A program made the translations under genes and the position numbers. DNA of 64,000 bases, from NCBI RefSeq assembly GCF_034676725.1, contig NZ_JAUCBR010000007.1:1-64000 (forward strand). The letters are read 5' to 3'. How positions within the stretch are numbered: position 1 is the first letter of the stretch; each line of letters opens with the position of its first letter. The notes under the pieces are model-generated. The model did no database searches. It was not told the DNA's origin and worked only from the letters and a program-made list of their open reading frames with translations. The stretch comes from Denitromonas sp. GTDB lineage: Bacteria; Pseudomonadota; Gammaproteobacteria; Burkholderiales; Rhodocyclaceae. Positions 17,257 through 24,683 of this stretch are shown here, in pieces.

Positions 17257-17478
17257 ATGGACATCACTGCCGCCGAGTGGAATCAACGCTTTCCTGTTGG
17301 AACACCTGTCCGGTATCACCCGATTATTGGTGACAAGGAGTTCATCACCTCCAAGACCCGCAGCGAGGCTTGGGAGCTTGGTCACGGCGCTCCCGTGGTC
17401 AAGATCGAAGGCCGGACTGGCGGTGTCGCGCTGGAAGCGATTGATGTCATCACGGTCGAATCGGGAGCCAGCGCATGA
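17257..17478 (+). CDS. Small conserved plasmid protein
   Basis: 73 residues. RFPVGTPVRYHPIIGDKEF, TRSEAWELGHGAPVVKIEG and RTGGVALEAIDV form a compact beta domain found in many plasmid and integrative-element small proteins. Function unknown. The stop overlaps the next gene (ATGA at 17475). Confidence 0.75.
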   Translation: MDITAAEWNQRFPVGTPVRYHPIIGDKEFITSKTRSEAWELGHGAPVVKIEGRTGGVALEAIDVITVESGASA

Positions 17479-17744
17479 ACGCCGACAAGAAGCCGGACGG
17501 CGCTGTACTGGCCGAGCAGATCGAGCGCGGTGAAGTCAATTTCCTCGACATCCTGCGCACCCGAGGCGAGCTTTGCGTCATGGTGCCGGGCAACAGCCCG
17601 GAGGCGGCTCGTGCGATGCTCGACCGCCTCTCTGCCGAGATTCGCGGCACTGAGTTCGAGCAACCCATGCAACCCATCCTCGACAACATCCGCTTCGACA
17701 TCGAAGCGGCGGAGCGGGGCGCATTCCCGCCCGGCTCCGCGTAG
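17475..17744 (+). CDS. Small hypothetical protein
   Basis: 89 residues, alpha-beta (FLDILRTRGELCVMVPGNSP, EAARAMLDRLSAEIRG). Starts in ATGA overlap with the upstream gene. No family recognised. Confidence 0.65.
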   Translation: MNADKKPDGAVLAEQIERGEVNFLDILRTRGELCVMVPGNSPEAARAMLDRLSAEIRGTEFEQPMQPILDNIRFDIEAAERGAFPPGSA

Positions 17745-17754
17745 GACGCAAACC

Positions 17755-17973
17755 ATGCGAGAAGTCATGCGCCGCACTGCGAGCACTGTGTATCCGACCC
17801 GTACCGGGGCATTCCCTGCCGCAACCTTTTTCACCACTGAGGCAGAGTTGGCCTACATCCGCACTGTGCAAGCTGACTACCACGGCACATTCGGCATCTG
17901 TGTCTGCACAGCCGATAGCTTCTGGATGCACCAAGCCGATGTCCGGCCAGCCGAGGCAGCCGATGGCCGTTAA
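17755..17973 (+). CDS. Small hypothetical protein
   Basis: 72 residues starting MREVMRRTASTVYPTRTGAF. AGGA lies eight bases before ATG 17755. The C terminus (GICVCTADSFWMHQADV) has a Cys pair. Overlaps the next gene by 11 bases. Confidence 0.6.
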   Translation: MREVMRRTASTVYPTRTGAFPAATFFTTEAELAYIRTVQADYHGTFGICVCTADSFWMHQADVRPAEAADGR

Positions 17974-18169
17974 AGCGCCTCGCAAGCCACTCAGGGAGCG
18001 CATCCTTGATGCCGAGACACACGGCAGCCGCTGGCTTGCCGATGGCAACGCTGCACGCGAAGCGGGTGACACGGCAAAGGCGGACGAGTGCTACGCCAAA
18101 GCGCAATACTGGCTCGACAGGGCGAATCTGCTGTCGGGCCGTTCGGATCGGCCTGCGCCGAAGCAATAG
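17963..18169 (+). CDS. Small TPR-like protein
   Basis: 68 residues from ATG 17963 (GAGGC seven bases upstream). ADGNAAREAGDTAKADECYA followed by KAQYWLDRANLLSG matches a single TPR-like helix pair seen in small plasmid proteins. It could mediate a protein contact; the partner is unknown. Confidence 0.65.
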   Translation: MAVKAPRKPLRERILDAETHGSRWLADGNAAREAGDTAKADECYAKAQYWLDRANLLSGRSDRPAPKQ

Positions 18170-18181
18170 GACACGCAGACG

Positions 18182-19960
18182 ATGGAGAAGCAACAACATG
18201 GCCTCACAGTTGAGGCAGTGCAGAAACTGGTGGATGACTTCCTTGCCGAATACAACGGCAACATCCCTGTCACCCCAGTGATTCAGGAAAAGCAGGAGGA
18301 CATCTATGGCCCACGAGCATCCCGAGAAGCCATCGGCTTCCGCATCGACGGAGCCTACCACCCCGCCCGGCATCTCTTTGCCCTTGCAGCTTCCAATATG
18401 GGTGACGAAGGGGCCGTCCGGCGAGCCTTGCGCCACGAGTTGCTCGGGCACTACGGCCTCAACACCTTCAAGCCTGCTGAAAAGCGTCGTCTCCTGCATG
18501 ATGTTCTGGAAACGGAAGCAGAACCGTCCCTGAGCCACGTCTGGCACCGGGTCAAGCGCGACTATGCCGACAAGTCACCGCTCCATCAGGCCGAGGAAGT
18601 ATTCGCCTTCGTCGCGGAGGAAGAACGCTCGTTCTTCGGCAGGTGCTGGGACAAGGTTCGAGCCAGCTTCCAGAAGGCGCTGCGCGTCACCGGGCTGGCC
18701 GATGGCCCGCTGACGCTGCACGAACTGCGCGAAGCCGCCCTCGATGTCGCCGAGGGCATCCGCAAGGGCGTGCGCATCCAGCAAACCTTCCCCAAGAGCG
18801 ACCATGCCCAGTTCAGCAGGGTCAAGGAAGGCCAGCACCGACAGGCGGAGCGAGCCGACTGGGGCGACTTCCCTGCGGTAGTCCGCAATGCCGATCTCAA
18901 GTCTCTGGAGAGGGAGCCGGAATATCTCGCGGCGAAGGCAGGTGATCGAGAAGCTGCCCTCGCGATGGTGGATCGAGTGCTGACCGACGAGACAGTCGAG
19001 GGAGTGCGCCGCCTGCTCGGCGACCGGCGCGACGTGCGCATCACGCCCGTGCTGGCCGAAGAAGCCAGCGGACGCAACAAGATTCCGCTGATGATGGCCG
19101 AAGTCCTCGCTCACCGCCTTGGCGTCGAGGTGGAATACGGCATCTGTCAGGTAGAGCGGGTGCATCGCACGGGTTCTACCGCCGATCACCGGCTCGCGTT
19201 CAGCCCAACCTTCGACGGCGAGGTTGAGCCGGGCCGGTTGTATTTCATCGTGGACGATACGCTCGCGATGGGTGGCACTGTGGCGGCACTGCGCGGCTAC
19301 ATCGTCAATCGCGGGGGCCACGTCCCCGGCGCTGCCGTCATGACCGCCCACGAGGGCGCAGTCAACCTCCCCGCGTCCCAAAACATGCTCGACCGCATCC
19401 GCGCCAAGCATGGTGACGCGATGAATCACTACTGGAAGGAAGAATTCGGATATGGCATCGACCAACTCACCCAAGCCGAAGCAGGGCACCTCCGGGCAGC
19501 CGCCTCGGTTGACGCCATCAGAACTCGCATCGCTGCGGCAAGAGATGCAGCAGGATGGCCTGTGGGCCAAGCAGATGCTGGCCCGCAAGACTCCGGCCTC
19601 ACGCTAACGGGCTTCGACCGTTACCGGGAAGCTCAGATCAGCCGCGCCCAACGAGCATTCGACCACGCTCACGACGCATTCTGGGACTGCGGGGACACTC
19701 TCCCGGCGATCCGCGCCGAGATCGAGCAGAAGGCCCATGCCGAAGGCGTCGATCCGCGTGCATTGCTCGCGACCGTGTTTTCAGACGAGCCGCCTTTGGC
19801 CTACGCCCAACGCATCACGGACGCCATCGCGGCATCGCCCGAGGCGCAGACGCTCGAAAAGAGCGTGCGCCATGCTCGCCGACACCTTGACAAACAGCTT
19901 CGTCGCACGCCCGGCCCGGCACCCGCAGCCGAGGGCGACGAATGCGCCTTGGACTCATAA
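18182..19960 (+). CDS. Polyvalent protein: zincin motif plus phosphoribosyltransferase domain
   Basis: 592 residues. Residues 81-95 (RALRHELLGHYGLNT) contain HELLGH (H85, E86, H90), a zinc-metallopeptidase-type motif of the kind found in polyvalent proteins. Residues ~270-400 form a type I phosphoribosyltransferase domain with the PRPP loop VDDTLAMGGT (357-366). The C-terminal third is helical and charged. Polyvalent proteins of phages and conjugative elements join such effector domains and are proposed to act in the recipient against host defences. AGGA nine bases before ATG 18182. Substrate unknown. Confidence 0.82.
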   Translation: MEKQQHGLTVEAVQKLVDDFLAEYNGNIPVTPVIQEKQEDIYGPRASREAIGFRIDGAYHPARHLFALAASNMGDEGAVRRALRHELLGHYGLNTFKPAEKRRLLHDVLETEAEPSLSHVWHRVKRDYADKSPLHQAEEVFAFVAEEERSFFGRCWDKVRASFQKALRVTGLADGPLTLHELREAALDVAEGIRKGVRIQQTFPKSDHAQFSRVKEGQHRQAERADWGDFPAVVRNADLKSLEREPEYLAAKAGDREAALAMVDRVLTDETVEGVRRLLGDRRDVRITPVLAEEASGRNKIPLMMAEVLAHRLGVEVEYGICQVERVHRTGSTADHRLAFSPTFDGEVEPGRLYFIVDDTLAMGGTVAALRGYIVNRGGHVPGAAVMTAHEGAVNLPASQNMLDRIRAKHGDAMNHYWKEEFGYGIDQLTQAEAGHLRAAASVDAIRTRIAAARDAAGWPVGQADAGPQDSGLTLTGFDRYREAQISRAQRAFDHAHDAFWDCGDTLPAIRAEIEQKAHAEGVDPRALLATVFSDEPPLAYAQRITDAIAASPEAQTLEKSVRHARRHLDKQLRRTPGPAPAAEGDECALDS

Positions 19961-19971
19961 GGACGCACACC

Positions 19972-20655
19972 ATGCTCTCCGCTGTCACCTCTCGCCTGTC
20001 CGTCGAATTCCACTTGAACGAGAACACGCTACAGGCCCGGCATTGCCTGACCGCCAATCCTCTGCGCTACCACGATGGATTCACCCCTTCCGATTCCGAG
20101 GCTGGCTGGAAGCAAGTCATGGCCTTCGGTGCAGAGGACACGACCGACGACGAGATCGAGTCCCAAAAACTCACGCTCGTGGAGCGCCACCGCGCCTTCT
20201 GGCTTGAGCTTCTGGATCAGTTCTCTGGCAACTCCATCATCTGCGACGGGCACCACTACGTCAGTCACGACTTGGGAACCGGCATGGGCTTCTACGGTGA
20301 AGCATTCCGGGTGGATTGGATCGACACAACCCGCCCTCCCCTTGTCTGCAACCTATCGACACAAGGCCCGATCCCCGGCTGGTTGCGACCACAACTCCCG
20401 GACAATGCCACCATCACCAACCTCGACTACCTGCTCGACGAGCGCCCGGTGCTGTCACGCCGCCGCATCCGGCGTCACCTGATAGCCGCTGGCCTGCGCC
20501 CATCCGAAGCGTCCGCGTTCCTGCGTGAGCATGACGAGCGCCGCTATTACAGCAGGGAGTCACATTACTGGCCCAGCCGAACCCTCCGCGACCTGATGAA
20601 GCGCAAACGCCGCCATGCGGCTCGCTGGTTCCCGCTGGATGTCGCCATTGCCTGA
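19972..20655 (+). CDS. Hypothetical protein
   Basis: 227 residues from ATG 19972 (AAGGA eight bases upstream; an earlier in-frame start at 19942 overlaps the previous gene and lacks a ribosome site). An acidic patch (GAEDTTDDEIESQKL) is followed by mixed alpha-beta; the C terminus is strongly basic (RDLMKRKRRHAARW), compatible with nucleic-acid binding. No domain recognised. Confidence 0.7.
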   Translation: MLSAVTSRLSVEFHLNENTLQARHCLTANPLRYHDGFTPSDSEAGWKQVMAFGAEDTTDDEIESQKLTLVERHRAFWLELLDQFSGNSIICDGHHYVSHDLGTGMGFYGEAFRVDWIDTTRPPLVCNLSTQGPIPGWLRPQLPDNATITNLDYLLDERPVLSRRRIRRHLIAAGLRPSEASAFLREHDERRYYSRESHYWPSRTLRDLMKRKRRHAARWFPLDVAIA

Positions 20656-20683
20656 CCCTCAGCAGCCTCAAAGGGAGAACAAC

Positions 20684-21604
20684 ATGCCGCCGCTGCTCAA
20701 GACCATCATCAACGCCATCCAAGAAGATTTCGGGCGGCCTGCATCGCTCTACGCGCTGCTCGACACCCACCACGACCTCTCCGCCACGCTCGGCGAGCCG
20801 CCCCGCGACATCGCGTCCGAAAGCGTGGCGCGGTGGCATGAATGGGGTGAAACGCCGTTCAATCACTGGCCGCGCCGTGCTCGCGGTGAAGTGATGGGCT
20901 GGCGTTATGTCGGGGGGACTTACAGCAGCTTCTACGTCAATCGGGAAGAGTTCGCCAACTTCGGCTCCTGCGAGGTTACGGAAGACTGGGAATGCGACAT
21001 CCAAGATGTCACGGGCCTAGCGGCCTCGAAGTCCGAACTAAAGGACTTCGACACCCTCGACCGCATGGTGGAAACCAACTCGCGGAACATGATCGAGCCG
21101 ATCACCGCCGACAAGCTGCGCGAAAACCTCGCATGGAGCGAGATTCGCATCCTGCATCGCGACTACCCGTCCGACTTCTTCGCCCGCTACCTGTGGGATG
21201 GCCGGGTGTTCCTCATCAACAGCGGTGGCTCACACCACTTCGCCGCAGCCCGCTACATCGCTTCTCGAATCGGAGCGCCGGTTCCGCTGCGCGGCAGGCT
21301 GCGCACTTACGCCATCAACGAGATGGCCGTAGCGAGCCTCCAGCGCGACTACGAGATGTTCGTGATGGCAGACATCCCGAAAGCCACGCTCGGCTTCCAC
21401 GATGCCATGCAGAGCTTCCGGGCATCCTACCTGTGGCAGCATCTGCCGCGCCCGTACCGGGACAGCCGCGCCATCCTGCTTCCGAGAGCAGACGCACGCT
21501 CGATGAAGGTGGCCGCAGCACTGCACGAGGCCGGGTTCTTCGACCTCGGCCTGCACCTGCGCGGACTGGCAGCACGCCAGACCCACGCCCATTCCCTACC
21601 CTGA
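20684..21604 (+). CDS. DUF6685-like protein
   Basis: 306 residues, AAGGGAG before ATG 20684. The segment VFLINSGGSHHFAAARYIAS followed by IGAPVPLRGRLRTYAINEMAV matches what I remember of DUF6685, a conserved phage and plasmid family of unknown function. The double His (GGSHHFAA) may be an active-site feature. Last gene of the operon, followed by a hairpin at 21618. Confidence 0.72.
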   Translation: MPPLLKTIINAIQEDFGRPASLYALLDTHHDLSATLGEPPRDIASESVARWHEWGETPFNHWPRRARGEVMGWRYVGGTYSSFYVNREEFANFGSCEVTEDWECDIQDVTGLAASKSELKDFDTLDRMVETNSRNMIEPITADKLRENLAWSEIRILHRDYPSDFFARYLWDGRVFLINSGGSHHFAAARYIASRIGAPVPLRGRLRTYAINEMAVASLQRDYEMFVMADIPKATLGFHDAMQSFRASYLWQHLPRPYRDSRAILLPRADARSMKVAAALHEAGFFDLGLHLRGLAARQTHAHSLP

Positions 21605-21617
21605 CCACGCGACCAAG

Positions 21618-21639
21618 GGACGGCCCGTGCGGGCCGTCC
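21618..21639. terminator. Bidirectional hairpin between convergent genes
   Basis: A perfect 9-bp stem GGACGGCCC/GGGCCGTCC with loop GTGC lies in the 37-base gap between the convergent genes ending at 21604 and 21642. There is no U-tract, so termination strength is uncertain. Confidence 0.6.
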
Positions 21640-21641
21640 GC

Positions 21642-21881
21642 CTACACCTCGGTACTGCCCACCCAGCGCCCGCCAATGAAGGCGTCAGCGCCACCATCGG
21701 TCTTGCCCGCCAGTTCCTGCGCCGTCAGCACGAGGGCCGGATGCGTCCAGCCGCCATTCGGCGCGGCAACCGCCGCAATCTCCGCCCCACCCAGATCGCG
21801 CACCGTCAGTATCATGTTGCGCACAGGCCCGAGAATGTCCGGTTCCCGGTCGTGCTGGATGTCAGTGACAAAGCAAATCAT
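21642..21881 (-). CDS. Small hypothetical protein
   Basis: 79 residues (MICFVTDIQHDREPDILGPV...). GGGAGGG lies six bases before ATG 21881, three bases after the previous stop. Compact beta-alpha (NMILTVRDLGGAEIAAVAAP). No family recognised; co-transcribed with the gene at 22501. Confidence 0.65.
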   Translation of the reverse strand: MICFVTDIQHDREPDILGPVRNMILTVRDLGGAEIAAVAAPNGGWTHPALVLTAQELAGKTDGGADAFIGGRWVGSTEV

Positions 21882-21883
21882 CT

Positions 21884-22501
21884 CTACCCTCCCGCTGGAA
21901 ACACGTCCCAGCCTCGCGAACTCCGCGCCATCGGCGCTGAGAAAGCATCACTCCGCTTCGAGCGGATCGTCTCGCGGTGATCCTGCACGATAAGCTCCAG
22001 CCCCTCCGCAGGGGCCAGAACAAGGCCAGACTCATAGAAGCGAAGGCGCTTCGGTCTGGCTTCGCCCCGCGTGAAAACATAGGCCCGCATGTCCACAAAC
22101 GGCTTGTGTGCGACCAACTCTCCCTGCGGATTGCGCTGGAACCAATCTTCCAGCTTTCGCTTGTCCTCATCGGAAAAGCTGCCGCACCGCTTCACCAGAT
22201 CAGGCAACTCCGTAAAGCGCCTTGATGCCTTGGCCGGTGCCTTGGCCAAGTTCAGGCGTTCCACGCCGAACACCACCTTTGGCACCGCCATCCAGCGCGG
22301 CGTTTTCCCGCGACACTCGTCGAAGATATGGTCGGACACGGCGGCCATCACCTCGCCAAGCGACAGCGCGAACGCCGTGACCGCCTCGTGATCGCCAATG
22401 TAGATCGGAAGCTCGCCGCACTTCTTCATGCCCTTCGGGGGCCAGTGCGAGAGCTTCCAGTTGTGCAGCCGGTCGCCGGGGCTGCCCGCTGATTGCGCCA
22501 T
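21884..22501 (-). CDS. Hypothetical protein
   Basis: 205 residues, AGGAGG five bases before ATG 22501. A Lys/Arg-rich middle (LAKAPAKASRRFTELPDLVK) and a beta-rich C-terminal half (KPFVDMRAYVFTRGEARPKR). No signal peptide, no recognised domain. It lies beyond the terminator of the ArdC operon, so it needs its own promoter in 22502-22600, where I see only a weak candidate. Confidence 0.7.
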   Translation of the reverse strand: MAQSAGSPGDRLHNWKLSHWPPKGMKKCGELPIYIGDHEAVTAFALSLGEVMAAVSDHIFDECRGKTPRWMAVPKVVFGVERLNLAKAPAKASRRFTELPDLVKRCGSFSDEDKRKLEDWFQRNPQGELVAHKPFVDMRAYVFTRGEARPKRLRFYESGLVLAPAEGLELIVQDHRETIRSKRSDAFSAPMARSSRGWDVFPAGG

Positions 22502-22606
22502 TGCGGCCTCCTGAAAATGCAGTTTAGGCTATTTGCACAATCATACGACCAAACGAGCACGGCCACCATCTGTAATAACCAGTGGCTATATGCGTTTGCG
22601 GCAGGC

Positions 22607-22633
22607 AAAAAAAATCCCCCGGTCGCCGGGGGA
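22607..22633 (-). terminator. Rho-independent terminator of the ArdC/topoisomerase operon
   Basis: On the minus strand an 8-bp stem (TCCCCCGG, 22633-22626, pairing with 22622-22615) is followed by eight U residues (22614-22607). This is a strong intrinsic terminator 145 bases downstream of the ArdC stop. The rest of 22502-22777 shows only a weak imperfect inverted repeat around 22673-22715. Confidence 0.85.
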
Positions 22634-22777
22634 GATAGAGGGAGGAATCTATCTGGGCTGGGTGCTGAGGCGACCGGGGGAGCGGCGGTAACGAGGAGGG
22701 AAAGACCCCGAACTGCCGCCACCTCCCGATAGTCCCACATCAGAAATGTGTCGTCAATGATTTCTGACTATCGCTTG

Positions 22778-24499
22778 TTACGGGGTGTTAATGTCCTGTA
22801 TTTCGGCATCATCCATGATGTACCGCTCAGCGCCCTTGATGTGCTCATCGGACACCGCTCCCGAATCCTCCGGCATGGCGTCCGAAAGACCCAGTGGCGT
22901 GAGCACGAAGTCGTCATCACTATCGGCACTGGCCGCCACCTGCTGCGCTGCCGGGCTGCTTTCGATGAACGCCTTGACGTACTCCCCGGTGATAGGACGC
23001 CGCCCCTCTTCGCCGAAGATCATGGAGCGGATTTCGGTATCGGTCTGCTGCTTCGTCCAGCCCTCCTGCGTGCTCTTCGCAATCAACTGCTGATAGCGGC
23101 CACCCAGTTCCTGCAATGCCAGCTCGATCTGCTCCACCGGGTACAAGTCGGCCCCTGCCTGCCGCACCTGATCGCAGAACCGCTCCCACTGCTGCTGCCG
23201 GACATCCGCCGTGCGCATCTCATCGACGATGCTCCGGGCCAGCATGGTATTCATGTCGTCAGCCGTGTAGCCGTTCTTCTTCGCCGCGTTCATCACCTCG
23301 GTGAATTGCGGCTCGATCAGGCCCAGCGCCTTGTCCACCACCGCTTCATCCACACCGAACTTGCGTGCCTCGCCACGCACGGTCTGGTCGAACGCCGCCC
23401 AGCGCGGATCGTCACGACCAGTTCGCACCTGAGCCTTCGCCTCCGGTGGAATGAAGTTCGGCAAGTCCTTGCTGATCCCGCTGTCGAGCTTGCGCTTCGG
23501 CGGCTCCTTCGGCAGCAGGTTGTCGGCCATGCGGGCTTCGACAACCTCGCGCAACTCGGGCGCATACTCGAAGATGTGATCCACGATCTTCTCGGCGTCA
23601 CGAGCGGCCCGGAAAATTTCATGCTTGTCGCCCTTGAGCACCTCCAGCCAGCTTCCGGTGTACTTCGCGTGATTCTGGATGCGCCCCTCCACGCCGACCA
23701 TAGAGGTGAGGAACATCGAGGCGATCTCCGCCCGCAGTTCCTCCTGCGCATACTCCGGCGAACCGAACGGGCGCTTCTCGTCGGGCGCACGCCGGGCCAA
23801 GCGCGAGTGATGCCCCGTCCAATGGGCAAGCTCATGCAGCACGGTGGCGTAGTAGTCGCCCTCGCTCTTGAAGCTCTCGCGGGGCGGCACAACGATTTTG
23901 TCCTGCCCGTGGGTGTAGTAGGCCGCGTTCTCCACCACGCCGAAGCCTGCGCGGCTGACCGCCGTGTGCTCGATCTCCGCACCCGTCGCGGCGATCAGCT
24001 TCTCGGCCAATTCGTTCGGCTGCCAGCCGATTTCCCGCTTGATCTCCGGCAGACCAACAATGTCACTGCCGTTGAATACCGTCGCGAAGAACACTCGGGG
24101 CTTGCGGCGCTGCTGCTCCTGCTCTTCCTCGGCAGCCTCGTCCGCCTCGACGCGAGGCAAGGGCTTGCCCTGCTCGTCAACCTCCGCCTTGCGCGACGCT
24201 TGCGGCTGGCCCCAGTCCCAGTATTCGACGTAGGCCGCCTTCGCGCCCTTGCGGACGCTGTAGCCTGCATCGTTCGCCTGCTTGAGCGTCATCCAGCGCG
24301 GATCATCAGAGCCACGCTTGATCTGCTCCAGCAGCAGGTTAAGAACGTTGCCGCCCTTGTACTTGATTCCCGTGCCGGGGTTGAAGGGCCGGGTCGCCAT
24401 GTTGTCCCAACCACGCTCCCACGGCAGGCCATCATTCTCTTCGATGCTCTCGATCAGCGCATTGGTCAGGCGCTGACGAAAATCCTCACGCGCAGCCAT
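22778..24499 (-). CDS. ardC: ArdC-type antirestriction protein with zincin domain
   Basis: 573 residues from ATG 24499 (AGGGGGA seven bases upstream). The N-terminal ~145 residues match the ArdC ssDNA-binding domain (PWERGWDNMATRPFNPGTGI, WMTLKQANDAGYSVRKGAKA). Residues 160-300 hold a zincin metallopeptidase with HELAH (H222, E223, H226). ArdC proteins are known to protect incoming conjugated DNA from restriction. The C-terminal half is an extension after the linker motif LPNFIPPEA, also found in the gene at 48028. Probably cytoplasmic and active in the recipient. Confidence 0.88.
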   Translation of the reverse strand: MAAREDFRQRLTNALIESIEENDGLPWERGWDNMATRPFNPGTGIKYKGGNVLNLLLEQIKRGSDDPRWMTLKQANDAGYSVRKGAKAAYVEYWDWGQPQASRKAEVDEQGKPLPRVEADEAAEEEQEQQRRKPRVFFATVFNGSDIVGLPEIKREIGWQPNELAEKLIAATGAEIEHTAVSRAGFGVVENAAYYTHGQDKIVVPPRESFKSEGDYYATVLHELAHWTGHHSRLARRAPDEKRPFGSPEYAQEELRAEIASMFLTSMVGVEGRIQNHAKYTGSWLEVLKGDKHEIFRAARDAEKIVDHIFEYAPELREVVEARMADNLLPKEPPKRKLDSGISKDLPNFIPPEAKAQVRTGRDDPRWAAFDQTVRGEARKFGVDEAVVDKALGLIEPQFTEVMNAAKKNGYTADDMNTMLARSIVDEMRTADVRQQQWERFCDQVRQAGADLYPVEQIELALQELGGRYQQLIAKSTQEGWTKQQTDTEIRSMIFGEEGRRPITGEYVKAFIESSPAAQQVAASADSDDDFVLTPLGLSDAMPEDSGAVSDEHIKGAERYIMDDAEIQDINTP

Positions 24500-24501
24500 G
24501 C

Positions 24502-24639
24502 TCAATCCCCCTGATCGACGATCTTCTCGCCGTCAAATACCGGCGATTGCATGATGGTGTCCGGCATCCCCGGCTCCCACATCTCCGTAGGCAAACGCTC
24601 GCCTGAGTCCACCACGGCTTCAATGTCTTCTTCGCGCAT
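24502..24639 (-). CDS. Small acidic protein (45 aa) between topB and ardC
   Basis: ATG 24639 is preceded by AGGAG six bases upstream and reads 45 residues (MREEDIEAVVDSGERLPTEM...) to TGA at 24502, two bases before the ardC ATG. Size, ribosome site and exact fit in the gap argue for a real gene. The product is strongly acidic with no cysteine or signal peptide; it could be a modulator of its neighbour, but this is inference. Confidence 0.65.
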   Translation of the reverse strand: MREEDIEAVVDSGERLPTEMWEPGMPDTIMQSPVFDGEKIVDQGD

Positions 24640-24683
24640 ACAAGCTCCTATTACCTTTCAATGTCCGCAGCTTCTTCCCGCTG

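Noticed and set aside
22748..24514. 588-codon plus-strand open frame
   Set aside because: Antisense to the ArdC-type gene, which has clear motifs.
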